Program-made: the position numbers and the translations under genes | Shown: in pieces, positions 9,631 through 19,473 of the stretch | How positions within the stretch are numbered: the first letter of the stretch is position 1 | How the letters are laid out: every line of letters starts with the position of its first letter | DNA from: Aurantiochytrium sp. KH105 | Lineage: Eukaryota; Sar; Bigyra; Thraustochytrida; Thraustochytriidae | Assembly (NCBI GenBank): GCA_003116975.1 | Contig: BGKB01000008.1 | Coordinates: forward strand, 62,001 to 126,000 | Length of the DNA: 64,000 nt | Direction: 5' to 3' | Notes under the pieces: generated by a model | What the model was told of the DNA's origin: nothing | The model's database searches: none | The model's input: only the letters and a program-made list of their open reading frames with translations

Positions 9631-11055
9631 TCAAATTTGACGCGTAGAAAGTTCATTGGCGCGCGAAGAAGAGGATGCAGAAGACGTGGGGGCAGTGCGG
9701 AGCAAAAGGTTGATTTGCGACGAGCTCAAGACGTGCTGCGAATGGGGCGACTGCACAATGGTCTCAAAAACTTGCAGGACTGCTAAAATGAAGTCCCGGA
9801 ATCCACAGCGGTTACGCGTAGCTCGATTCGGAGGACCACGGACAAAGGAAAGGTACTGAGAAAGGCTTTGACGAGCCAGAAGAGCGTCTGCTCGCGCTAA
9901 AATCTCAAAGTTGTGCTGAAAGCTGGGAAGAATTTCAGTGAGGATGACCTGCTCAGCTTCGTTGGTTTCAAGCTCCCCGTCATTAACCCCTTCAATCGTG
10001 CCGAGCACCTCGGCTACTTGCTCTCCTAAGTATCTTTCGAGTCCGAGAAGCGCGTCTCTCTGGCAACGTGCGCTTTTGTAATGGCTCGTGGCCTTAAAGG
10101 CTTGAACGACACTTGCTCGTTGCGTGTTGGCAATCTTCTTTGAGGTCTTCTTTTCGTTAAGTGCTTTCACACTTTCGTCGAGACGTTCCAGATCCTGCAT
10201 AGAGAGTGGAATCCGGGTGAGTGGATCTGTAAAGTCTCCCGACGCAACAATGTAAGCTGCTAGAGAGACTGCATCGAAATGCCCCTCCGTTCCATTTTCT
10301 CTTTTGATGATAAAGAGGTGACGAGGCTGGATTGCTTCGAGAGTGATGGGGTCGATAGAAGGTGGTACGCTGGGAGCTTTTCTCGCCGCAGTAGGAGCTT
10401 TGGCTTTCTTTCGTTTCTTTGTTTCCTTTGCCGTTTCCTTCCTGCTTGAGGATTTGGTCTTCGGGGATCTCCTTTTCATCTTCCTGCTCTTCAGCACCTT
10501 GGCCTCTGCGTCGCTCCCTGAGTCAGAAGTGGAAGTGGGAGAGGGTTCGTTCTCGTTGTCATCGTCAGCACTGCCTTCGTCAGAGCTTGAGTCGATTTCG
10601 GAGCTGGAGTCATCGTCAGCACTATCGTTCTCCTCCTTCGATTTGTCCTCGACTTCAGAGCTCTCCGTTTCGCCACCGCGCTTGAGCTCTCTTGAGCTTG
10701 ACGTCGCTGCCGAGGTCTTCACCTTGGTCCTTTTGCGACGAGCCTTCTGAGGACTTCCGGTTGCGCCGAAGAAAGCGTTGGTCCTCGATTGACTGCTACT
10801 TCTATGGCGAGTGCTTGTTCCAACACGAGAGCGCTTTCGTGACGGTTCGTCAGTACTGGCCCCGGCTTGGAAGGACGAAGAACTTTGTGCATTTTGATCA
10901 TCGCTGCGCCTCGTTCTGCGCGCTGATCGGAGCGGTTGCTCGGCTGCTCGGGTCGACAAAGAAGAAGACGACGACGACGACGACGAGAATGAAGTTGCAG
11001 AAGAAGAAGAAGAAGAAGAAGCAGTGGGGGTAGACACACGCGATCTGCGCGCCAT
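9631..11055 (-). CDS. Probable nuclear protein with modified RING/U-box-like domain
   Basis: The product has 474 residues with an ATG start. Residues 1-225 are low complexity: poly-Ser near 13-34 (encoded by a GAA/GAC-type triplet run), an acidic Ser/Asp/Glu block ~128-185, and several basic clusters (RKRSR, RKMKRR, KKRKK) that could be nuclear localisation signals. Residues ~233-295 contain IDPITLEAI, then GHFDAVSLAAYI, then DFTDPLTRIPLS. This spacing resembles a U-box (DPIT.E.. start, NP.TR-like end) without zinc ligands, so E2 binding and E3 activity are possible but unproven. Residues 300-474 are mostly helical and unfamiliar. It shares a 1.3 kb divergent upstream region with the zinc-protein gene. 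Confidence 0.65.
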   Translation of the reverse strand: MARRSRVSTPTASSSSSSSATSFSSSSSSSSSLSTRAAEQPLRSARRTRRSDDQNAQSSSSFQAGASTDEPSRKRSRVGTSTRHRSSSQSRTNAFFGATGSPQKARRKRTKVKTSAATSSSRELKRGGETESSEVEDKSKEENDSADDDSSSEIDSSSDEGSADDDNENEPSPTSTSDSGSDAEAKVLKSRKMKRRSPKTKSSSRKETAKETKKRKKAKAPTAARKAPSVPPSIDPITLEAIQPRHLFIIKRENGTEGHFDAVSLAAYIVASGDFTDPLTRIPLSMQDLERLDESVKALNEKKTSKKIANTQRASVVQAFKATSHYKSARCQRDALLGLERYLGEQVAEVLGTIEGVNDGELETNEAEQVILTEILPSFQHNFEILARADALLARQSLSQYLSFVRGPPNRATRNRCGFRDFILAVLQVFETIVQSPHSQHVLSSSQINLLLRTAPTSSASSSSRANELSTRQI

Positions 11056-12415
11056 CCTTTCTCAATGTAGAGTCTACCCGCTTGGCACCGTTCTCTGTGA
11101 GAACGTACAAAGGAAGAGCTCTGAGCTCAGAGGATTTAAGCAAGCAACAACACTCTCTTCGGTTGAATAGCTAGCTGCGTTGAATGCCCGGCACACAGCC
11201 ACTGACAAACGAACGTACACAGCGCAGAGTGATGTTCAGGTCGACGTCACGTGCCAATCTTTTTCCAAAGGAAGGCTCAATGATGATGATGAATGACGCT
11301 ATGCTGCCATGCACTTGCGATGTGCTCGACAAGCTGAGACGCGCAGCCGCCTCTTCTTCTAACTCGACGTGGCAAGGGCGAAGTCAAGGGCCCTTTGATA
11401 GGTAGATTTATCTCTCCTCCCCGAAGAGCTTTGAGCGCGCTACAAGTTTTGAATGCGCTTCGTATGTATTTCGTTTCGTAGCGATCTCGCAAGCAAGACT
11501 GGCACTAGCAGCTCTTCTTCCGGAGACCGCGCGTCCAGCAGAGCGCCTGCCCCCGCGCAAGCGCTCGAGGAGGAGGAGAAGGAGCGCGACCGCCTAAGTC
11601 TCGCTCGCTCGTGCAAGCCACACCCTCGCTCAAGCACTCTCGAGCGCGGTCTCGTTACCGCTGGGCTCGGGAGGAGATTCTCGTTTGCTTTCTGTCAAAT
11701 CGCGATTGCTTGCATCTCCACAAGGCTCTCCTCTCCTTGTTGTTGTTGTTCTTCTTCTTCTTTGAGTTCTTCTTCTTCAAATTCAAACTGTTTTGACGCT
11801 CGTCTTCTTCTTCCGTATACCCGCAAGGAATCCGCTGGCAAGTGAAACTTAGCCCGCGGCACAGTCAACCAAAGCCGTCCCGCAAGTGGGGAATACCGTG
11901 GGAAAAAGCCGGGGAGAATGCCGCGGAAAAGGGCTCGCCGTGCGGGCGCAACAGCCCTCTACGGGCCCTCCTCCTGACCTTTCCCAGTCGGCTCAGTCTT
12001 GAACCACAAGCATCTTGCTCTCCCCATGCCCCCGGACATCCACTGTATCTATGTTAGTTACAGGGGGGGTGGAGGGAAGGCAGTTTCGCGGAAGATGCCA
12101 GACCTAGGTCGTATCCTACTTCAATTCCATAAACCTCACCTCAAAGAGGTTCTTCCGAGAGGGTAAAGCAATACCAGTGATGCAAAGTCGATACCTTTTT
12201 TTCCCAAGGCTATTTGGCTGCAGAAACGGTAGATTCTACTATTCTTCCGGTAAATTTCAAGTTGGCCAACCTGGTTTTGGTACTGGTACTAGTATCTGGG
12301 ATTGACCAGCAACAAGCAACTCGAGTTGTCTCGAGGCCACGTGCGCCGGAGCGGTCTTGACGAGCTTCCTTGGTACGGCGACCCGACGGTGACCTCGTAT
12401 AACCCGTGGACGAAG
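11056..12415. promoter_or_regulatory. Divergent upstream region of the U-box-like and zinc-protein genes
   Basis: This is 1.36 kb with CTT/TTC pyrimidine tracts near 11735-11785 and GA/CT-rich stretches. An open frame at 11453-11845 is Ser/Cys-rich owing to these tracts and is not accepted as a gene. Codons 12302-12415 are open in frame with the zinc protein but lack ATG. Confidence 0.4.
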
Positions 12416-12745
12416 ATGAGCGCGCCAGCCGCTGACCAGTCGGGTAGGGCGATACCTAAGGCCGGCGGAGCCGCGGCCAAAAGCACGCAGCAGCTCCTTT
12501 GCCGGAGGTGCAAGCTTCACTTTGACCCTTCACAGAACGATGGCCGCGCCTGCGCATTCCATACCGAGTCTTGGTGCGGAGAGACTGCGCAACGATGGCT
12601 CGAGCCTGGGGATACGAAGGATGCCGGCGTTCAGCACTGGTTCTGGACGTGCTGCGGCGCTCCTGACGCAGACAGCCCCGGGTGTGCCCGTGGTCCTCAC
12701 GCAACATACGACGAAAACCCAGGTGTGCTCGCATCCCAGCAATAA
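12416..12745 (+). CDS. Small CHORD-like zinc-binding protein
   Basis: The product has 109 residues from the first in-frame ATG. The domain spans ~26-100. It has LLCRRCKLHFDPSQN, CAFHTESW, GETAQRWLEPGD, WFWTCCGAPDADSPGC and HATYD, giving a CxxC...C..H...CC...C...H ligand pattern. This matches the small CHORD-related zinc modules found across eukaryotes (CxxC..F.P..N....C..H, then W.CC......PGC....H). In CHORD proteins such modules bind Hsp90 or co-chaperones; single-domain versions have no assigned role. The CDS ends ~750 bases before the convergent DEP-C2 gene. No intron is needed. An upstream intron joining extra N-terminal sequence is possible, because the frame stays open to 12293. Confidence 0.7.
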   Translation: MSAPAADQSGRAIPKAGGAAAKSTQQLLCRRCKLHFDPSQNDGRACAFHTESWCGETAQRWLEPGDTKDAGVQHWFWTCCGAPDADSPGCARGPHATYDENPGVLASQQ

Positions 12746-13490
12746 ATTTCCCTCCTTTATCCTGAACTCAAACGGGTCACGTTTGCTTAGAACATCATGA
12801 GCTCGTGCCATAAAAGGCGGTAGTGCACGTTTGGGATCGTGCTCTGTGGATAACGGGAGGAGCGATATGCCAGAGTAAGCGCATTCTTTGAACAAAAATA
12901 TAAGTTAATTCTGGGCACGGCGGTTCGGTGACGGCTTAACTTCGACTACATGGGCTCTTACAAGGCGCGAGCTAGCTGAGGAGCACTTCAAAACAAAATT
13001 GGCCCCGAGGCACGGAGGGAAAGTTGAGGGCGACGCAGCTTAACAACGGAGGCTTGCGCGGTCGTGCCGCCAGGAGCAGATCGCGGGCCAGCGGAAAAGC
13101 AAGAGCGTCGCCATGGCCCGAGTGTCTCAATGAGAAATACATATTCTGTAAAGTGCCCAGCCCACGATCTGAAGTGCAATTCTCGTGAAAAGCAACTTTG
13201 GCTACCAATATCATAAAGAATACAGCTACCAAGTGCGAGATCATACTGGGAACGAGATTGGCTAGGATACCGGTAGTGTCTGCAGGATTTCGAGTTCTGC
13301 ACTGAAACCAAAAAATCCCTCCTAAAAGCAGCGCTTCTCGAGATTTTGAGATTTGATGCATATTCATCATGTAGTGGGCGACTGGGCCTGTGAGCCCGCA
13401 GCACCAACGCCATGCACCAACGCCATGATAGCAATCAGCCGACCAGGCCTCTTTTGCGTACTTGTTTTCGTAACACGTTCGTGACGATTT
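12746..13490. other. Convergent spacer, no gene recognised
   Basis: Two overlapping minus-strand open frames (12972-13370 and 12988-13434) give Ser/Arg/Leu-rich products without motifs and in mutually exclusive frames. I see no support for either. Confidence 0.45.
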
Positions 13491-14792
13491 TTAGAGTTGA
13501 CTATCATGATAGATGGCGAGGTACTGCATAACGCTACGCGGAAGGGTGCTTGTGGAGCGGTCCCGGTGATGGCCCGAGTCGAGTCTAGAGTGAGTTTCTG
13601 GGTCCACCTTGTCTTGCGGGGAGTGCACTTCCTCTCGCTTTGGACGGCATTCATCGTGAACGGTGGCGCCGGGCGTGTCGACTATATTGGTGATGACCTG
13701 GAACTCGATCTTCAGCTCCCCGCCACGGACCTCGTCTGGTTCGCGAGCCGTCGCAGGCGGGAGCAACGGGTGGCAGAACAGCCATCCCGGCGCGTCTTGC
13801 GCAACTATAGGCGGAATACGGTCGGCGCTGACACGACGCTGCTTAAGAATGCGTTTGGTGGGGACGCAAACAACGCCGAGGGGAAAGGACTCGCCAAGCT
13901 CACGAAAGTCGAAGACCTTGATCCAGACCTCGTCGTGACGCGGGAGCGTGTAGTCGAAGTAAAACGTAAAGGATTCATCCCACCTCGGCTCGCTGGTTTT
14001 TTCGTCGACAGAAGTATTTGCAGTGATGCTGCCAAGGGTGACGCTGGCGAGCGGGGCGATGCGCTTGGGCTACCAACGGCCGAGAATGCGGTTGTGCCGG
14101 GTGTAACGGAGACCGCGGCCCGCTACAAGGCGGACAACGAGCTTGTACTTGGCAAAGGCGCCGACGTTAAAGGTATAGAGCGCGCCCATGCTATACTTTT
14201 GCACGCCGGTCTGGTACCAGTCGAGCTGTTTGCGGCGGCGCCATTCGGCGAGACTAGGCGCCATACTGTGAATGGCGCTGTTCAGCAGCGGCTTGGTGTG
14301 GTCGATGCGCAGAATGATGCGTCGGTACAGGAGGTGGCGCAAGACATTTTTCGCGTCTTCTGGATCCGTACAGACCGAGTTGGACACCAGCCATGAGACG
14401 GCGTCAACGCCGCGGAAGCAGTCCTCGTAGGCGTGGATGAGTCTCCGATGCACCGAGAGATGGAGACGCGCACGCAGCAGAACAGCGAGGCGGTCGAGTT
14501 CCCGACGGTCGACGTCAAAGTTTAGGAGAGCATGCTTGCGCTTTTCGTCGAGGGCACGGATGATGTGCAGGTCGTTCGCCGTGAGATCTCGGATCGAGTT
14601 CTTCATGGCCTCGTCCTTGCCAAGTTTCCGGTCCGAACGCGACCACAAGCGGTGGTGCCTCACGGACCCTGCCAGCGACCCTTCGTCTTCGTGGTAGTGT
14701 TCCTCGTCGCTCGAGAGCCGTGACTCGCCTCGCCCCGTTCGCGCCGCGGCGTCGTCGCCGCTGCCCGTCAAGTTGAGGAAAGACCGCATCAT
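13491..14792 (-). CDS. DEP-C2 domain signalling protein interrupted by one in-frame TAG
   Basis: The frame runs from ATG 14792 to TAA 13491 with a single TAG at 14072-14070. The first part (240 residues) has an acidic N-terminus, a basic-helical stretch ~50-100, and a DEP domain ~103-185 (YEDCFRGVDAVSWLVSN, then RHLLYRRIILRI). A C2 domain starts at ~213 with AKYKLVVRLVAGRGL. It plainly continues after the TAG in the same frame: LASVTLGSI, RWDESFTFYFDY, DEVWIKVFDF, then a ~90-residue tail. The stop therefore falls inside one domain. DEP and C2 domains tether signalling proteins to GPCRs and membranes. Other genes here end in TAG, so TAG is not reassigned. Explanations are read-through, a recent nonsense mutation, or sequencing error. 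A 57-base GT-AG intron (14070-14126) would restore frame but delete the first C2 strand. Confidence 0.7.
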
Positions 14793-14980
14793 GCCGGCCT
14801 CCAGCGGCACACGGGGCCCGCGCGTGGCCGCGCCTCGCGCCTCGCCTCGCCTCGCCTCGCTTGGCGGTCTGCTCTGCTCTGCTCTGCTCGCGTTCGGGTC
14901 CTCGGCTCCGCGCTCAGGCTCACTCACGACGCCCTCCCTCCCTCCCTCCCTTCGCTGCGCCCTCGCGCCTGCGGCTCTGC

Positions 14981-15040
14981 GCGTCTGCGTTCTGCGCGTA
15001 TGCGTTCTGCGCGTATGCGTTCTGCGAGTCTGCGTTCTGG
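14981..15040. repeat. 15-bp tandem repeat, four units
   Basis: Four near-identical 15-base units of the form GCGTCTGCGTTCTGC lie in the 5' region of the DEP-C2 gene. Confidence 0.8.
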
Positions 15041-15235
15041 GCGACTGTTCTGCGAGCGCGTGCGCAGACGCGGCGGCCTTTGGCCTCGGGGTTGAGGGAT
15101 GGTTGCGATGGATGCGATAGACTGAGCGAGTTTGATTGACGCTCGGTCGCATCGAGCTGGACGCAGAGGCAGACGAACACGCCTCGACGCAGGCACGCCG
15201 CGGCACGGCTTGCTTGCTTGCCTTCCTCCCCTTTC

Positions 15236-15277
15236 GTCAGCAGCAGGATGACTTTTGTCAGCAGCAGGCTGACTTTT
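15236..15277. repeat. 21-bp tandem repeat, two units
   Basis: Two 21-base units (starting GTCAGCAGCAGG, ending GACTTTT) differ at one position. Confidence 0.8.
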
Positions 15278-15586
15278 GTCGGCTGCCGGGGTCTAGGAGC
15301 GAGGCATCGGTCAACGACGAGGGAGTTCGAGCCACAGCGGGTAAGGCGGATCGGCAGACCTGCAGTGTAGGCCTACGTACTAATCTTAGTAACCATAAGC
15401 CTGTTGTGCAATGCAAACGAAGTGATATCGAGGCGAGCGACCGCCGGAAGGAAGATCGACTTTGGGCGCTGCAGCTGAGCGGTGAGGAAGGTATAAAGAG
15501 CAACATTTTCTTGAATGGGAATGTAGGTAAGAAGAATACCGACAAAGGTGTAGTATGTGCCATTGTCCTGCGCGTGGAATGACGGA

Positions 15587-16917
15587 TTACGGACAGGCAC
15601 TTTTGATCCGTTCGACCAAATACTTGAGGTTAGACTTTTGCTGAGCGGGAGTGGAGAAATCCACAATGACAGGATCCCCGAGATCAAAATTCAAGGGCCC
15701 CTGCCAAAACCACTTTTCTCCCCCAGGAAGCATCGTGGGCTCGAGAACAACCGGAATAGCCGTCTTACGCATGCTGATGGCGTATTTAAACTCTCTGGCG
15801 GAGTAGGAACCTTCAGAGGAACTTGTCCCATCGGTGCTCGCGCTTGCATCGCTTTGCTCAGTGGCCACGCTGTCGCTGCTTCCTGTGCTGCAAGGACTCC
15901 GAGGAAGTCGTTCAGAACACATGACCTTCAGCATGTATCGCTCAGTGACAAAAACGATGAACACGTGCGACGCATCGATACCTTTAGACATCTGTCTAGA
16001 TTGCTCCAGTTCGTCGTCATCGAACCAGGTCTTCACCTTTTTCTTCTTGAGTCGATCGTTGATTTTTCGAACAAGTTTGTGTGTTTCCTGGTTCATACCC
16101 CAATTGTGTGAAAGAAAGACATCGAATACTTTTTCTGAGAAAGAGTCTTGACGCAGCATCGTCAAACGCCAAAGCGAGCTTCGAATCGAGAACCCGCTAT
16201 GAGACCGTCCATTTGGAGTGGGATGAAAGTGAACTAGCAAAATTTGAATATGATCCGACTCCATCCCAAACCTCTCGAGATCTTCCCTGCCGAGCTCGCG
16301 GCAGCGCTCCGTCGTGCGCACGTCGTGTTCATAGAGACAGACGATTGCATTTCGTGGCAGGGTCGAGCCGATCGCTGCAGCGAGATCTGTTTCTTGGCCA
16401 TTCAAGAAGGTGAGAAAGCTGACAACCTCTTTGCGGCTGTAGTGTTTGGCAAGCTTAAGAGCGTCAAAACCATTCGCTTCGCGCAGATTTGCATCCGCGC
16501 CATTGGCCCAGCAAATTTTGACACACTTGGCCAAGTCCTCTGCTTTGTGATTTTCCTCACACGAAGCAAGCATGAGAGCCGAGTAGCCATTTTTGGTGCG
16601 CATAGAAGGGTCTGCCTCATTCTTCTCGAGGAGGATTACGATCTCGTGCTGACCTGACCGTGCAGCGAGCACGAATGCGCTGAAACCGTCCCTAGACTGG
16701 ATGTTCGTCTTGGCGTGATTGCGAATGAGAAAGTTCGCAGCTTGGGGGTGTGCGTACCGACAGGCGTATACATGAGCGCAGCCCACCCGTCTTCGTCTTG
16801 CGCATTGAGGGTGAGAGGGTCTTGGGCAATGATGATCTCGAGTTCCTGTAGCTCGACGCTTCGTCCGCGGTCCAGCGCGCGCACCAGGGGGGTCTGGGCT
16901 TGATTTGGGCTCGCCAT
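15587..16917 (-). CDS. Ankyrin-repeat/TIR-domain protein, reading frame broken near the 5' end
   Basis: ATG 16917 starts MASPNQAQTPLVRALDRG and reads into a first ankyrin repeat (DEDGWAALMY). Near 16770 the repeat continues (CRYAHPQAANFLIRNHA) only after a two-base shift of frame. From there to TAA 15587 there are three or four ankyrin repeats (to about 130 residues past the shift), a linker, and a TIR domain: VFDVFLSHNWG, RLKKKKVKTWFDDDELE, ASHVFIVFVTERYM, FKYAISMRKTAIPVVLE, DPVIVDF. A Ser-rich insert of ~45 residues interrupts the TIR. The Glu in DDELE aligns by eye with the catalytic Glu of NAD-cleaving TIRs, so NADase activity is possible. Ankyrin spacing is an exact 33 residues once the two extra bases are ignored, which argues against an intron. 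It is either a recent pseudogene or a sequence error. Confidence 0.75.
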
Positions 16918-17481
16918 GGTGCCGCTTTTCTCTCTTTGATCGATCTTACGTGATGCTTACTCGCTTACAGTACGCAGGGTTTTTCCCGCCGCGCTTTAGG
17001 CCTGGCATGCTTAGGGTTGCTTGATCCAGGCTTTCTGCTCCTCCGTTCTGCTCAAGCCAGACGCCCCATCCGACGGCGACCCGCGTGCTCGCGATTGCGA
17101 CGCCTCCTCAGGAAGAGATTTGGCCAGCTGCAGCGAGCGACACATTCTCGATGATGCTCTCAAATGTGCGACATTGGCTGCGCATGCATCAATTTGTGAA
17201 AGATTACTTCGTGATGTAGCAAGTAGCTGACGGTGAGATTAAAGGTAGACATGAAACATTTATGATGGACCCATTATATCTATTTCGGAAGTCACCGGCC
17301 TTGCAATGCCCGCCAAGGGCCTCAGAAGAAACCTGAAGGAAGCGTCCAAATAGGCACAACCGCAAATTAAGCTTCGTAAGTTCAAAAATCCGGTTCAGAA
17401 AAGTTGGTGAAGCCGGCTGGGTTCTCGAATTCACGACGGATTCATCTCGACAGTGGCGAGACATGGGGCCTCGACCACATC
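16918..17481. other. Spacer upstream of ANK-TIR and downstream of the acetylesterase gene
   Basis: No gene was recognised in 564 bases. Short frames on either strand have no family features. It should contain the ANK-TIR promoter. Confidence 0.4.
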
Positions 17482-19473
17482 TCAGTACTTAGAAGCTCTG
17501 CTGAGAACGCACGGAACGAAGGCTGGTGCGAGCGGAAGTCGGTGCTCGCGCGTATATATCCCGCAATTGAGGAAGCATGGGGCTAGGCCGTGCTGATATG
17601 CTGCGTTTGGCACACAGCATGGCGAAGTGCTCCAAGCAACGCGGACAGCGTGAATCTCAACGTCGCGTGGGATTCCGTCCAGCGAGAGAGACGAACGAGA
17701 AGATCCAAGCGATACTTTCTGAACAGTGTGCCACTTGTGATTATCAGCACGAAGTGCGGAGTTGCGAAGTCCATATGGAGAGACGTCGTCGTCACAAGTA
17801 ACGTTGCCGCTGGCAGTCTTGCGCCAGACTTGACAGAGACAAGATGATATTTCGCCTGTGCAAAACTCAATGTTGGCATCCGGAATCACACGGGACGACA
17901 CAGGCTCGATAACAAGCGCATCGTCTTCCGCTAGTTCGCTGAGCACCAACTCAAGGGCCCCGCCCATCGACCTTACGCAACGCTGTGCACGGAGAGATTG
18001 AAGCTGGCCCGTCTCGGAAAAATTGTACGCAACAGAGCCAACAGCAAGCACTGCGCGCGTTGCAAACCGCCGTTTGTTCCGTGGGTGAATGGGCCCTGAG
18101 ACTACCGGTGCCGGGCCATAAAGCCACTCTCCGTCAATGGCTTCGAACCAGTATGATGGAAGCATCTCCTGGGGACGGGAGTTGATGCAGTTGGGGCCAG
18201 GGATAAAATGGTCCATTTGAGAGACAGATGGCGCGCAGCAACCAGCCTTGACGCAGGCATGCTGGTTGGGCCATGGCTCGCCCAGATCGTGTCCGTGCAC
18301 AACGACAACATTGGGAAGAGAGTTTGCGACTTCCATTTGGGCACGACGCGTAGCAGCCATGTTTCCTGGGTTGCCCTCGTCCGTGCCGCCAGCAAGAGCA
18401 TAAATGACAAACGGGAACTCTGCATGAGTTGTGCCGGGGGTGACCACCCAGAGAGACCGCCAAGCACGCACCATCTTGTGCAGAGCGCATGCGTAGCCGC
18501 GCTTTTGCAGAATATTTCCCGCTATTTCTCGCACGTTATTTTCTCCCTGGTACCAGATGACTCCGGTGATGGTTGTATTCACAAACGGGGCAAGAAGGCT
18601 ATTGAAGAGATCAGCATCAGACTCATGGTGCGAGACCTCGGCGCACACATCGAGCGTGCCCCGTGGTGACCAACGTTGTACCTCCGTTCCACCAATGGCG
18701 TTGTGGATGAGACCCACCGGGACGTGACGCGTCTCGTGAACACTTTCAAGTTTTTTCCGAAGCTCCAGTCCAAAATAGACGCAAGTTGCACTTAGATCCT
18801 CAAGCGTCTTCAGCTCGGCATCAATTCGTTGCCACTGCTTGTAGTGCATTTGATTGCGCATAAAATAATCAGGTCGCACCGAGGTGTGGCGAGCTATATG
18901 ATCTGTCGAGCCCGTCACGCCCAAGATGCGGAGCAGGCTGCCATCGAACCCAGCGAGCTTGGGGTTCTGAAGATCGTTGCGCACGGTCCTAAATGAAAAC
19001 GTGTTCTTTATCGAGAGAGCCATGTTAGACTGACCGCTGCAAAGCCAGACGTCACCGAACGCTACATGATTGAGCGAAGCGTTACCTGCCGAAGCCGTAA
19101 TAAAGTCGATACGGAATCCAATCTCGCCGCGCGGCGCGAAGGGTGGTAGGACGTGACGCCAAGCTCGACCCCCTTGCGTAATTTCAGCTTCACCTTCGTG
19201 AAGAAGGACTTCATCTGACTCCCGGACAATTCGAATGTGAGCTCCCTGGGCATCGTTTGGGCTTGCAAGCGGCCCGTACAGCACTGCTTTTTGGGGTGCG
19301 CGCTGTAGCACCATGTCATGCGTGAAGGTCTTCGCAAATCCGGTGGACTCCGGCTGAGGAGTTGCACCCAGGCTTTCCATCGCGGCATCCGGGGAAGGGA
19401 TGTGGCCTATCTTCCCTGAGGACGCGACTGCGAGCAGAAGCCCGATTACAGCGGTCAACTTGGCCACCATCAT
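17482..19473 (-). CDS. Sialate O-acetylesterase-like secreted SGNH esterase
   Basis: The product has 663 residues with an ATG start and an N-terminal signal peptide (hydrophobic ~5-19). The catalytic Ser block is FGDVWLCSGQSNMALS (GQSN 147-150), the hallmark of the SASA/SIAE carbohydrate esterase family. VIWYQGENNV is the second conserved block, and GPIHPRNKRR is the likely catalytic His block (family pattern IHPxxK). An N-terminal beta domain (THDMVLQRAP...AVLYGP) is also typical. SIAE enzymes remove O-acetyl groups from sialic acids or plant and algal glycans in lysosome or outside the cell. Whether this organism has sialic acid is not shown, so another acetylated sugar may be the substrate. 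A Cas1-type O-acetyltransferase, which would make such esters, lies 11 kb away. Confidence 0.88.
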   Translation of the reverse strand: MMVAKLTAVIGLLLAVASSGKIGHIPSPDAAMESLGATPQPESTGFAKTFTHDMVLQRAPQKAVLYGPLASPNDAQGAHIRIVRESDEVLLHEGEAEITQGGRAWRHVLPPFAPRGEIGFRIDFITASAGNASLNHVAFGDVWLCSGQSNMALSIKNTFSFRTVRNDLQNPKLAGFDGSLLRILGVTGSTDHIARHTSVRPDYFMRNQMHYKQWQRIDAELKTLEDLSATCVYFGLELRKKLESVHETRHVPVGLIHNAIGGTEVQRWSPRGTLDVCAEVSHHESDADLFNSLLAPFVNTTITGVIWYQGENNVREIAGNILQKRGYACALHKMVRAWRSLWVVTPGTTHAEFPFVIYALAGGTDEGNPGNMAATRRAQMEVANSLPNVVVVHGHDLGEPWPNQHACVKAGCCAPSVSQMDHFIPGPNCINSRPQEMLPSYWFEAIDGEWLYGPAPVVSGPIHPRNKRRFATRAVLAVGSVAYNFSETGQLQSLRAQRCVRSMGGALELVLSELAEDDALVIEPVSSRVIPDANIEFCTGEISSCLCQVWRKTASGNVTCDDDVSPYGLRNSALRADNHKWHTVQKVSLGSSRSSLSLDGIPRDVEIHAVRVAWSTSPCCVPNAAYQHGLAPCFLNCGIYTREHRLPLAPAFVPCVLSRASKY

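Larger units (their letters stand above)
14793..15586. other. Spacer between DEP-C2 and ankyrin-TIR genes
   Basis: This region lies upstream of DEP-C2 and downstream of ANK-TIR, both on the minus strand. It holds CGCCT/CTGCT/CCCT short repeats at 14820-14950, two minisatellites, and a TAGGCCTA palindrome at 15368. The part 15398-15586 is also present, diverged, at 30.2-30.5 kb. Confidence 0.5.

Noticed and set aside
14070-14126. 57-base GT-AG intron removing the TAG of the DEP-C2 gene
   Set aside because: It would restore the frame but delete the conserved first C2 strand (VAGRGL), and other genes here need no introns. It is kept only as an alternative.
13497-14396. 300-codon plus-strand open frame
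   Set aside because: It is the antisense of the DEP-C2 gene. The minus strand shows clear DEP and C2 blocks while the plus translation has no family features.
15373-15687. 104-codon minus-strand frame overlapping the ANK-TIR stop
   Set aside because: It looks partly protein-like (YYTFVGILLTYIPIQ), but the copy at 30.3 kb does not keep the frame and no start or family was found. It is noted under the duplication finding instead.
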